From FEN-1297 sp963843605 (GTDB lineage: Bacteria; Bacteroidota; Ignavibacteria; Ignavibacteriales; Ignavibacteriaceae), in the NCBI GenBank assembly GCA_963843605.1, contig CAWJLA010000001.1, positions 1,054,001 through 1,118,000 on the forward strand: 64,000 nt of DNA. The letters run 5' to 3'. The translations under genes were made by a program, and so were the position numbers. The number at the start of each line of letters is the position of its first letter. Within the stretch, counting starts at the first letter, position 1. Shown piece after piece: positions 43,023 through 50,607 of this stretch. The notes under the pieces are model-generated. The model worked only from the letters and a program-made list of their open reading frames with translations. It did not search any database and had not been told where the DNA came from.

Positions 43023-43661
43023 TTAACTACCGTTCTGTAAATATTTATCAAGAGAATCTATTGAATCAAAATACGGAATGCTGTTATAGTCTTTTTTAAA
43101 TTGCTTTAAGGCAGACTTTATACCTTGACCGCCGACAATAACCTTTTGTTCGGGGAAATACTTTTTAATATGATCCAAAACTTCTTTAAACCTCATAAGG
43201 TTCATATAAAAATTAAAAGAAAGACCTACTATATCGGGTTTCTTAAGACGAACGGCACTTATTATCTCTCTTGTCGGAGTAGAAGCACCGAGAAAAATTG
43301 AATCCCATCCGTTCAGCTCAAAGATATGCGACGCCATTCTTGCACCTATTTCATGGTATTCCTTATCTATACATGAAACCAATGCAATACCCTTCTTTTT
43401 TTTAGGGACTTTGTATTTGCCGAAGCTGTAAATAAGCAGGTTTTCGATTATATCCGAAGCCATATGTTCTTCCGCAATGGTTACTTTATTTTGTTCCCAT
43501 TGTTTACCGAGAAGATATAATGATTTTTGAAATAAATTAAGATAAAGCTCTTTGATGCCGGTCTTTTCAGAGATTAATCCGTCGACTATTTTTTTGCAGT
43601 TTTCTTTATTTCCCTCAAGCAGGCTGTTATAAAAATCAAGATAGTGTATTTCTGTTACCAT
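43023..43661 (-). CDS. Free-standing CarH-like cobalamin-binding light-sensor domain
   Basis: 212 residues made of the helical cap domain plus a B12-binding Rossmann domain, without any N-terminal MerR DNA-binding domain. Motifs seen: W55-x9-E65-H66 (QWEQNKVTIAEEH), the Wx9EH signature known from the AdoCbl photoreceptors CarH/LitR; the lower-ligand motif E101-x-H103-x2-G106 (EYHEIG); then 41 residues to S148 and a GG at 177-178 (VIVGGQG), the classic spacing of B12 domains. The protein should bind adenosylcobalamin by His103. With no output domain it may act through a partner. A class II photolyase gene lies about 5 kb away. Corrinoid shuttle proteins of methyltransfer are a less likely alternative. 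Confidence 0.8.
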   Translation of the reverse strand: MVTEIHYLDFYNSLLEGNKENCKKIVDGLISEKTGIKELYLNLFQKSLYLLGKQWEQNKVTIAEEHMASDIIENLLIYSFGKYKVPKKKKGIALVSCIDKEYHEIGARMASHIFELNGWDSIFLGASTPTREIISAVRLKKPDIVGLSFNFYMNLMRFKEVLDHIKKYFPEQKVIVGGQGIKSALKQFKKDYNSIPYFDSIDSLDKYLQNGS

Positions 43662-44039
43662 ATTCTTTTTAATTATTTCTTATTGTATTAGACTAAACAG
43701 ATTTATCCGGAAATAAGTTTCAATAAAATAACTTTTTTTTTCCGGAAAAGTAACAAAAAAGATCATAGCATTACATGATCCGGAGGCAAAAGCATTTTTT
43801 CTTAATTTTTATTTCATGACGGTTCGGATTATATAGATTAAAAAATGGTCGCTTAATAAATTTGCTTATTGAGAAAATCAATCACCCGTGAAAGGAGCAT
43901 GTTAGTTATTACGGTGCCGTTTAAAATAAAGAACCATTGCGAACCGCGATAATGAGACCGAAGAAATCCGGATAAAATCCGGAACGAGATATCTCAATTA
44001 AAATCGATCGCCCGCAATGGTTAAGGAGAGATCATTAAA
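43662..44039. other. 378-base gap with a nested hairpin
   Basis: Between the B12-binding gene and the dihydroorotate-dehydrogenase-like gene (both minus strand). The half nearest 44039 holds the structured element described at 43932-44022. The remainder is AT-rich with short self-complementary patches and shows no gene. Confidence 0.6.
43932..44022 (-). ncRNA. Strongly nested hairpin element, candidate structured RNA or complex terminator
   Basis: Four stacked stems with matched arms: AACCATTGCG (43932-43941) with CGCAATGGTT (44013-44022); GCGAT (43946-43950) with ATCGC (44007-44011); TGAGA (43953-43957) with TCTCA (43992-43996); TCCGGAT (43967-43973) with ATCCGGA (43977-43983) around an AAA loop. 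It begins 18 bases after the stop of the minus-strand gene ending at 44040 and is followed on that strand by TCTTTATTTTAAA. It could end the nifJ operon, or be an RNA in its own right. No known family recognised. Confidence 0.55.
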
Positions 44040-45032
44040 TTATAATTTATATGAATTAATTACCTTCATATAATTTGCTCTTTCAAACTGGGAAGGATCG
44101 GCTATATTCATATAGCTCATACTGCCTCTCATCTGATCGAGAGAAACATACTCATTTACTTCCATCCAGTTTACTAATTGCGACAATACTTCCGAAATAT
44201 GTCCGATACCGAATTTAAGAAGGCAAGACATCATTTGAGTAACCTTCGCACCGGCCATAATCATCTTCAATACGTCTTTTTCGTTATAGATACCGCTGGT
44301 CGCGGCCAGGTCGGCAGTAATCCTGCCGTAAAGAATACCTATCCATCTTAACGGAAGTCTCATATCCATAGGAGTACTTAAAAGTACATTCGGTACAACT
44401 TCCAGTTTTTCAAGATCAATATCCGGCTGATAAAATCTGTTAAATAACACCAGACCGTTGGCGCCGGCTTTATCCAGCTGATGGGCCATCCATGCGGTTG
44501 AACTGAAGAAAGGCCCTAATTTTATTGCAATCGGAATGCTCACAGCATCTCTAACGGCTTTCACAATGTCCACATAAGACTGATCTATTTCGGAACCGCT
44601 TTTATTTAAGTCGGTAGCCAAACGATAGATATTAAGTTCCATAGCATCGGCACCGGCATCTTCAATTTTTTTTGCAAAGTCTACCCATCCGCCGACCGAT
44701 TTGCCGTTTAAGCTGGCAATAATAGGGATTTCAACCGCTTCTTTTGCTTTTTGAATGTGCTTTAAATATTCTTCAGGTCCGAGTTTGAAATCGATATCTG
44801 CAGGAAAATAATTCGTGGCTTCGGCGTTGCTGTCGGCATGAACGGTTGTATGATAATATAATTCTATTTGTTCGTTTTCAATTTGTTCTTCGAATATGGA
44901 ATAAAGAACGACGGCACCGGCACCGGCATCTTCCATAGCTTTAATATTTCCGATATCCTGAGATAAAGGTCCGGCGGAAGGCACGATGGGGCTTTTGAGT
45001 TTTAATCCTAAATAAGTTGTTGATATATCCAT
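44040..45032 (-). CDS. Dihydroorotate-dehydrogenase-like flavoprotein
   Basis: 330 residues, FMN-binding TIM barrel: LKSPIVPSAGPLSQDIGNIKAMEDAGAGAVVLYSIFEEQI at the start, SLNGKSVGGWVDFAKKIEDAGADAMELNI, IPIAIKLGPFFSSTAWMAHQLDKAGANGLVLFNRF, and a C-terminal GIYNEKDVLKMIMAGAKV. The active-site Cys/Ser loop of true PyrD is altered, as in the group annotated dihydroorotate dehydrogenase-like. In many anaerobic Bacteroidota and Chlorobiota genomes this gene is next to nifJ, as here; a link to ferredoxin or flavin redox chemistry is inferred. RBS GAGGTAAAATAATG. Confidence 0.85.
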   Translation of the reverse strand: MDISTTYLGLKLKSPIVPSAGPLSQDIGNIKAMEDAGAGAVVLYSIFEEQIENEQIELYYHTTVHADSNAEATNYFPADIDFKLGPEEYLKHIQKAKEAVEIPIIASLNGKSVGGWVDFAKKIEDAGADAMELNIYRLATDLNKSGSEIDQSYVDIVKAVRDAVSIPIAIKLGPFFSSTAWMAHQLDKAGANGLVLFNRFYQPDIDLEKLEVVPNVLLSTPMDMRLPLRWIGILYGRITADLAATSGIYNEKDVLKMIMAGAKVTQMMSCLLKFGIGHISEVLSQLVNWMEVNEYVSLDQMRGSMSYMNIADPSQFERANYMKVINSYKL

Positions 45033-45108
45033 TATTTTACCTCTGATTTAATAATTCCCGAACTTGCTCCCGTTATGAGAGCAAGTAAAGGACTTAAGAA
45101 TAAAACAT

Positions 45109-48100
45109 TTACTTTTTATCGTTATTAGTTGAAGCTAGTTGTTCGTATACTTTCCATTTTTCAACCACATCGTTTTGAGCTTCTTCCATTAACTTGGAAG
45201 CTTCCTCCGGATGCGATTTAGTCAACATTTTATAACGTGTCTCCATATAAGCGTAATCTTTAAGCGGAATTTTCATTCCCTTTGATTCCAGTTTGAAAGG
45301 ATTCTTTCCTTCTTTACCTAATTCAGGATTATACCTATACAACTGCCAGTATCCGGAGTCAACGGCTGCTTTCTGATTCTGCATGCCTCTGCCCATATCG
45401 ATACCGTGAGCAATACAATGGCTGTAAGCGATGATCAAGGAAGGACCGTCGTAAGCTTCAGCTTCGATAAACGCCCTAACTGTTTGTATATCGCTTGAAC
45501 CCATTGCAACTTTAGCTACATAAACATTGCCGTATGACATTGCCATCAATCCGAGATCTTTTTTGGCAAGGGGTTTACCGCCGGCAGCAAATTTAGCAAC
45601 CGCGCCTCTCGGCGTAGCTTTTGACATCTGACCGCCTGTATTTGAATACACTTCCGTATCGAGTACCAGAATGTTTACGTTTTTACCCGATGCCAGTACA
45701 TGATCCAATCCGCCGTAGCCGATATCGTATGCCCAACCGTCGCCGCCCATAATCCAAACCGATTTTTTAACGAGATAATCGGAAAGGCTTAATAAATGCT
45801 TCACTTGCTGAGCTTTGCCGTTAGCGCCGTTCTTAGCAAGTTGGTTTAATTTTTCGTTGAGTGATTTAACTCTTTCACGCTGTTCGAAAATACCCGCTTC
45901 ATCGCCTTGATTAGCATTTAAGATATCATTAACCAAAGTTTCACCCAGTTCGGAAGCAAGATCTTTAACAAGATTTTTAGCCTGTGCATTGTGCTTATCT
46001 ATGGCTAATCTGAAACCAAGACCGAATTCTGCGTTATCTTCGAATAGAGAGTTAGACCAAGCCGGACCGCGTCCGTCTTTGTTAACGGTCCAGGGAGTTG
46101 TCGGCAAATTTCCGCCGTAAATCGAAGAACAGCCTGTTGCATTAGCTACAACCATTCTGTCGCCGAATAACTGGCTGGCAAGTTTAACATAAGGAGTTTC
46201 GCCGCAGCCTGTGCAGGCGCCGGAGAATTCGAACAACGGCTGCAAGAATTGCGAATCTTTTATAGCCGATGTCTTTACTTTTGTTCTGTCTAAGTCCGGA
46301 AGGCTTAAGAAGAAATCCCAGTTCAGCTTTTCCTGATCTCTTAAAGGCAATTGAGGTGTCATGTTTATTGCTTTTAGACGGGTTTCTTGTTTATTCTTAG
46401 CCGGACAGATATCAACGCAGATTCCGCATCCGGTACAGTCTTCAACCGCAACCTGAATTGTATAAGCAAGGTTTTCACCGTATTCTTTCGATTTGAACGC
46501 AACGTGCTTAAACGTATCCGGAGCATTCGCGAGCAATTTTTCATCGTATACTTTAGCGCGGATAGTAGCATGAGGACAAACCGCTACGCACTTGTTGCAT
46601 TGGATACAAACTTCAGGATCGAATACCGGAACCTCAAGAGCAATATTTCTCTTTTCCCATTGTGCCGTGGCAGTAGGGAAAGTTCCGTCGATCGGCATTT
46701 TACTTACCGGAATAAGATCGCCTTTTCCGGCAATAAGCGTAGCAGTAACATCTTGTACGAATTCAGGAGCATTAACCGATACCGTAGGTAAGAACTGAAT
46801 TTTACTCGATACTTTTTCAGGAACAACAACTTCGTTCAAATGAGCAAGAGTCTGATCTACCGCGTCATAATTCATCTGGACTATTTTATCGCCTTTTTTA
46901 CCGTAAGTTTTTTTAATGGTATTTTTAATCATATCGATGGCTTCGTCTTTCGGGAGAATTTTCGATATTGCGAAGAAGCAAGTCTGCATGATGGTATTTA
47001 TTCTCTGTCCCATACCCGTTTCGGAAGCGACTTTGTAGGCATCGATCACATAAAATTTCATTTTCTTTTCAACAAGGTCTTTTTGAATTTTCTCGGGAAG
47101 AGTATCCCATACTTCCTCTTTCGAAACTGTGGTGTTCAAAAGGAAAGTAGCGCCGTCAACAGCATCGTCAAGCATATCCATCTTTTCCAGGAATACCGCC
47201 TGATGACATGCGATGAAATTAGCTTTGTTGATTAAATATGTAGATACTATTTCTTTAGGTCCGAACCGAAGGTGAGATACTGTTGTTGAGCCAGATTTCT
47301 TTGAGTCGTATACAAAGTAACCCTGAGCATAAAATTTGGTGCCTTCACCTATAATTTTTATCGAGTTTTTATTCGCGCCTACCGTACCGTCGGCACCTAA
47401 ACCGTAGAATTTACCTCTGAAAGTTTCATCCGGTTCAACCGAGAATGCAGCATCGTAATCCAAACTCGTATTAGTAACATCATCAATAATACCGATAGTA
47501 AAGTGATTTTTCGGTTTATCTTTTTTCATTTCGTCGAAAACACCTTTTACCATCGATGGGGTAAATTCTTTTGATGATAAGCCGTATCTTCCGCCGATAA
47601 TTTTAGGATAAGCAAATTCTAATTCACCGGCCATATGCTTTTCTGAAATTGCATTTACTACATCAAGATATAAAGGTTCGCCGCCGGCGCCGGGTTCTTT
47701 TGTTCTATCAAGAACCGCAATTTTTTTTGTGGTTTTTGGCAGAGCATTAATAAAATGTTCAATTGAGAACGGTCTGTACAGTCTAACTTTAAGCACACCG
47801 ACTTTTTCTTCTTTGGCGACCATATACTCAACTGCTTCTTCCGCAGCACCCACGCCTGAACCCATCAGTATAATAATTCTTTCCGCATCCGGGGCACCTA
47901 CATAATCAAAGAGATGATATTTTCTGCCGACAATTCCGGCAAACTTATCCATTTGTTTCTGCACTATTTCAGGGCATACATCATAAAATTTATTTACCGT
48001 TTCTCTTCCCTGAAAATAAACATCGGGGTTCTGGGCAGTACCGCGAAGAACCGGATGATCGGGAGTTAATCCTCTTTTTCTGTGGGCAATAACCAATTCG

Positions 48101-48690
48101 TCGTCAATCATCGCACGCATATCTTCACTGGTAAGCTGTTCTATTTTCATTACTTCGTGAGATGTTCTGAATCCGTCAAAGAAATGAAGAAAGGGTATTC
48201 TTGATTCAAGTGTTGCAGCCTGTGAGATTAAAGCGAAATCCATAACTTCCTGAACAGAATTTGATGCAAGCATTGCAAATCCGGTAGATCTTGTAGCCAT
48301 AACGTCACTGTGATCGCCGAAAATTGAAAGTGCTTGTGCTGCAATCGATCTTGCAGATACATGAAAAACCGTCGATGTTAATTCACCGGCAATTTTAAAC
48401 ATGTTTGGAATCATTAAAAGAAGCCCTTGCGAGGCCGTAAACGTTGTGGTTAAAGCACCGGTCTGAAGAGCACCGTGAACGCTTCCGGAGGCTCCGCCTT
48501 CACTTTGTAATTCGCTTACCGACGGTATTTCATTCCACAAATTCTTTTTACCTTCGGCAGACCAGGCATCACACCACTCTCCCATGGGCGAGGAGGGTGT
48601 AATAGGATAAATAGCTATCACTTCATTAGTATTAAAAGCTACATAACCGGCAGCTTCATTACCATCTATTGTTACTTTTTTCCTTTCCAT
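45109..48690 (-). CDS. nifJ: Pyruvate:ferredoxin (flavodoxin) oxidoreductase
   Basis: Turns pyruvate plus CoA into acetyl-CoA, CO2 and reduced ferredoxin; oxygen-sensitive cytoplasmic enzyme. The single chain of 1193 residues carries all fused domains: the pyrimidine TPP domain (TIDGNEAAGYVAFNTNEVIAIYPITPSSPMGEW), the transketolase C-like domain, the CoA/gamma domain, two 4Fe-4S clusters in the 680-770 area (CIQCNKCVAVCP and CTGCGICVDICP), the third cluster Cys, and the pyrophosphate TPP domain (GCGETPYVKL; GDGWAYDIGYGG; DTEVYSNTGGQ). Full length. It is followed by the DHOD-like gene, and a nearby ADP-forming acetate-CoA ligase can turn acetyl-CoA into acetate plus ATP. Confidence 0.96.
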   Translation of the reverse strand: MERKKVTIDGNEAAGYVAFNTNEVIAIYPITPSSPMGEWCDAWSAEGKKNLWNEIPSVSELQSEGGASGSVHGALQTGALTTTFTASQGLLLMIPNMFKIAGELTSTVFHVSARSIAAQALSIFGDHSDVMATRSTGFAMLASNSVQEVMDFALISQAATLESRIPFLHFFDGFRTSHEVMKIEQLTSEDMRAMIDDELVIAHRKRGLTPDHPVLRGTAQNPDVYFQGRETVNKFYDVCPEIVQKQMDKFAGIVGRKYHLFDYVGAPDAERIIILMGSGVGAAEEAVEYMVAKEEKVGVLKVRLYRPFSIEHFINALPKTTKKIAVLDRTKEPGAGGEPLYLDVVNAISEKHMAGELEFAYPKIIGGRYGLSSKEFTPSMVKGVFDEMKKDKPKNHFTIGIIDDVTNTSLDYDAAFSVEPDETFRGKFYGLGADGTVGANKNSIKIIGEGTKFYAQGYFVYDSKKSGSTTVSHLRFGPKEIVSTYLINKANFIACHQAVFLEKMDMLDDAVDGATFLLNTTVSKEEVWDTLPEKIQKDLVEKKMKFYVIDAYKVASETGMGQRINTIMQTCFFAISKILPKDEAIDMIKNTIKKTYGKKGDKIVQMNYDAVDQTLAHLNEVVVPEKVSSKIQFLPTVSVNAPEFVQDVTATLIAGKGDLIPVSKMPIDGTFPTATAQWEKRNIALEVPVFDPEVCIQCNKCVAVCPHATIRAKVYDEKLLANAPDTFKHVAFKSKEYGENLAYTIQVAVEDCTGCGICVDICPAKNKQETRLKAINMTPQLPLRDQEKLNWDFFLSLPDLDRTKVKTSAIKDSQFLQPLFEFSGACTGCGETPYVKLASQLFGDRMVVANATGCSSIYGGNLPTTPWTVNKDGRGPAWSNSLFEDNAEFGLGFRLAIDKHNAQAKNLVKDLASELGETLVNDILNANQGDEAGIFEQRERVKSLNEKLNQLAKNGANGKAQQVKHLLSLSDYLVKKSVWIMGGDGWAYDIGYGGLDHVLASGKNVNILVLDTEVYSNTGGQMSKATPRGAVAKFAAGGKPLAKKDLGLMAMSYGNVYVAKVAMGSSDIQTVRAFIEAEAYDGPSLIIAYSHCIAHGIDMGRGMQNQKAAVDSGYWQLYRYNPELGKEGKNPFKLESKGMKIPLKDYAYMETRYKMLTKSHPEEASKLMEEAQNDVVEKWKVYEQLASTNNDKK

Positions 48691-49055
48691 CTTCTTTCCA
48701 ACTTTTTATATGAATTTATAATCTGTATTAAGTGTCTCAGATTCAGCCAAATATTATACCAAGCGCTATTCCCTTAATAAGGCCTTATTTTGTTCGGTTT
48801 TTATCAAAAAAGGTAAAACCCTACCGGCATATTAAACATTTTTCTTACTATTGAGAACACGCTGAAATTTGATATTTATAAATATTCTTTTGGTATCTTA
48901 ATCCATCCCAACAGAATTTTTTTGATCCGTATGTGCTGTAAAGTAAATTATAATTTTTTAACCGTAATCCGGGAAACTCTATTTTACCGCCGGCATCATA
49001 CTTTTATAATTTTTATGCTTTTTCCCCGTATTTACCTTTTTTAAGAGATAATTTA
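48691..49055. other. 365-base divergent gap between nifJ and the TSUP gene
   Basis: No gene seen. It is moderately AT-rich and must hold the promoters of both nifJ (minus) and the TSUP-grx-groES group (plus). An almost symmetrical CCCTTAATAAGGCCTTATT near 48771-48789 (CCTTAATAAGG and AAGGCCTT) could bind a regulator. Nothing was assigned firmly. Confidence 0.45.
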
Positions 49056-49880
49056 ATGGAAATATTTTTTATTGCATTGAGCAGTATTATTGTAAGTGCA
49101 TTCGGTACAATCATCGGCTTCGGCGGCGGTGTTTTTATGATTCCCATCCTGATTATTTTTTTCCACGTGCCGATTAACATTGCTATCGGATCGGTTATTC
49201 TGGCTCTTTTCCCCGGCTCACTTATTTCTACCATTTATAATCACCGGAATAACACCATAGATTATAAATCCGGTATTGTTCTAGAGATTCCGACTATTTT
49301 CGGTACGGTTGCGGGTTCATTTCTTACGGTCTACCTGCCTACGTTTTTAACAGAAATATTCTTTTCCGTTTTTATCGGACTGGTAGGACTGTACATGTTT
49401 AACAAAGCGAGGAAAGGTAAAGTAAGACAGGATGAAAACAGCATATTCAACAAACTTAATAATATCGGACCGAGAATGATCAGAACAACCCGGCACGGCA
49501 CCTATCAAATGAGTTACCTGCTGAGCATTGTATTCGGATTAATGGCAGGAGTGATGGCAGGTTTCTTCGGGATAGGAGGCGGTTTCCTTAAAACTCCTAT
49601 TATGGTAAACGTCTTTAACATCCCTCCTTTCATTGCCGCATCAACCGCCCTTTTTATGATAGTTATAACAAGTTTCACCGGATCAATAAGTCATTATTTT
49701 TTAGGCCATATAACCGCCCAGTACAGTATTCCGGTTGTAATAGGATTTATAATCGGCGCCTTTGCCGGAAATTCATTAAGCGTGAAAGTATCGGAAAAAA
49801 TGCTCGGACAATTAATCGGCGTCGGACTTTTACTTGCAGGATTTTCCGTTTTTATTTTTAGTGTTTTTGTGAAGATATAA
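49056..49880 (+). CDS. TSUP-family membrane transporter (TauE/SafE)
   Basis: 274 residues, about eight membrane helices arranged as two homologous halves, each opened by the family signature: FGTIIGFGGGVFMIPILI (about 13-30) and GVMAGFFGIGGGFLKTPIMV (about 165-184). Members move sulfite, sulfoacetate, thiosulfate or other sulfur anions. The substrate here is unknown; being first in a probable operon with a glutaredoxin is a hint towards sulfur or thiol chemistry. Confidence 0.88.
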   Translation: MEIFFIALSSIIVSAFGTIIGFGGGVFMIPILIIFFHVPINIAIGSVILALFPGSLISTIYNHRNNTIDYKSGIVLEIPTIFGTVAGSFLTVYLPTFLTEIFFSVFIGLVGLYMFNKARKGKVRQDENSIFNKLNNIGPRMIRTTRHGTYQMSYLLSIVFGLMAGVMAGFFGIGGGFLKTPIMVNVFNIPPFIAASTALFMIVITSFTGSISHYFLGHITAQYSIPVVIGFIIGAFAGNSLSVKVSEKMLGQLIGVGLLLAGFSVFIFSVFVKI

Positions 49881-49933
49881 TTTGAATCCAATTTTTTCTT
49901 TTTTCATCATATGTCATAAAATTCGGAAATATT

Positions 49934-50182
49934 ATGCAAATACAACCCAAAGTTATAATGTTTACTACGCCGACATGCAGTTTCTGCAATTCGGCAAAAA
50001 GATACTTCAGAGAAAAAAATATCAAATTTACTGAGATCGACGTAAGCAGGGATATGGCTGCGGCAAGAGATCTTCAGCGTAAGACCGGTCAAACAGGAGT
50101 GCCCGTTATTCTTATAAATAACAGGCCTATTGTCGGATTCGACAGACCAAAAATAAATCAAATGTTAAATATCAGAGGATAG
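49934..50182 (+). CDS. Glutaredoxin-like protein
   Basis: 82-residue thioredoxin-fold redox protein with a dithiol site C-S-F-C in VIMFTTPTCSFCNSAKRYF (about 14-17), a cis-Pro loop TGQTGVPVI and a C-terminal NRPIVGFDRPKINQML. This is the short glutaredoxin/NrdH-like type rather than full thioredoxin. It lies 53 bases after the TSUP gene and 11 before groES. Confidence 0.9.
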   Translation: MQIQPKVIMFTTPTCSFCNSAKRYFREKNIKFTEIDVSRDMAAARDLQRKTGQTGVPVILINNRPIVGFDRPKINQMLNIRG

Positions 50183-50193
50183 CGGAGGAAAAA

Positions 50194-50466
50194 ATGAAAA
50201 TAAAACCAATGGATGACAGACTTGTTCTTGAATTAATCGAAAAAGAAGAAAAAACTTCTTCGGGTATAATTATACCTGATTCTGCTAAAGAGAAACCTAT
50301 TATGGGAAGAGTTGTTGCTGTAGGTACGGACGAAGATCTGCGCGAAAAAATTAAAGAAGGCGATAAAGTTTTATTTGCTAAATACGGCGGAGAGGAAATA
50401 AATTTTAATAATAAAGATTATAAAATTGTTCAGCGCGCTGACGTGCTCGCGGTAATCGAAGAATAA
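50194..50466 (+). CDS. groES: GroES-type co-chaperonin
   Basis: 90 residues, typical Cpn10: KIKPMDDRLVLELIEKEEKT, the mobile-loop SSGIIIPDSAKEKP, MGRVVAVG, GDKVLFAKYGGEEI and the C-terminal VLAVIEE. Strong ribosome site (GCGGAGGAAAAAATG). GroES is normally encoded just before groEL; no groEL is present here, so this is an extra or relocated copy in a redox operon. Confidence 0.92.
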   Translation: MKIKPMDDRLVLELIEKEEKTSSGIIIPDSAKEKPIMGRVVAVGTDEDLREKIKEGDKVLFAKYGGEEINFNNKDYKIVQRADVLAVIEE

Positions 50467-50498
50467 TCTTTTTAACACTATTAAACAGTAATTTTTTT

Positions 50499-50585
50499 TG
50501 CCACAAAGACTCGAAGACACAAGGAAATTTTAATAATTTAAAAATTTTGCCTTTTCAACCTTAGTGTCTTGGAAACTTTGTGGCA
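50499..50585. terminator. Long inverted repeat between convergent genes
   Basis: The arm at 50499-50524 (TGCCACAAAGACTCGAAGAC then ACAAGG) pairs imperfectly with the arm at 50559-50585 (ends GGAAACTTTGTGGCA). It lies between the convergent groES and acyl-CoA synthetase genes, with a T-run to the left, so it can serve as a two-way terminator. The words AAAGACACAAGG and CTTAGTGTCTTGG are typical of dispersed repeats in this kind of genome. Confidence 0.7.
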
Positions 50586-50607
50586 TTTACACTTCCCTTA
50601 ATTTTTT

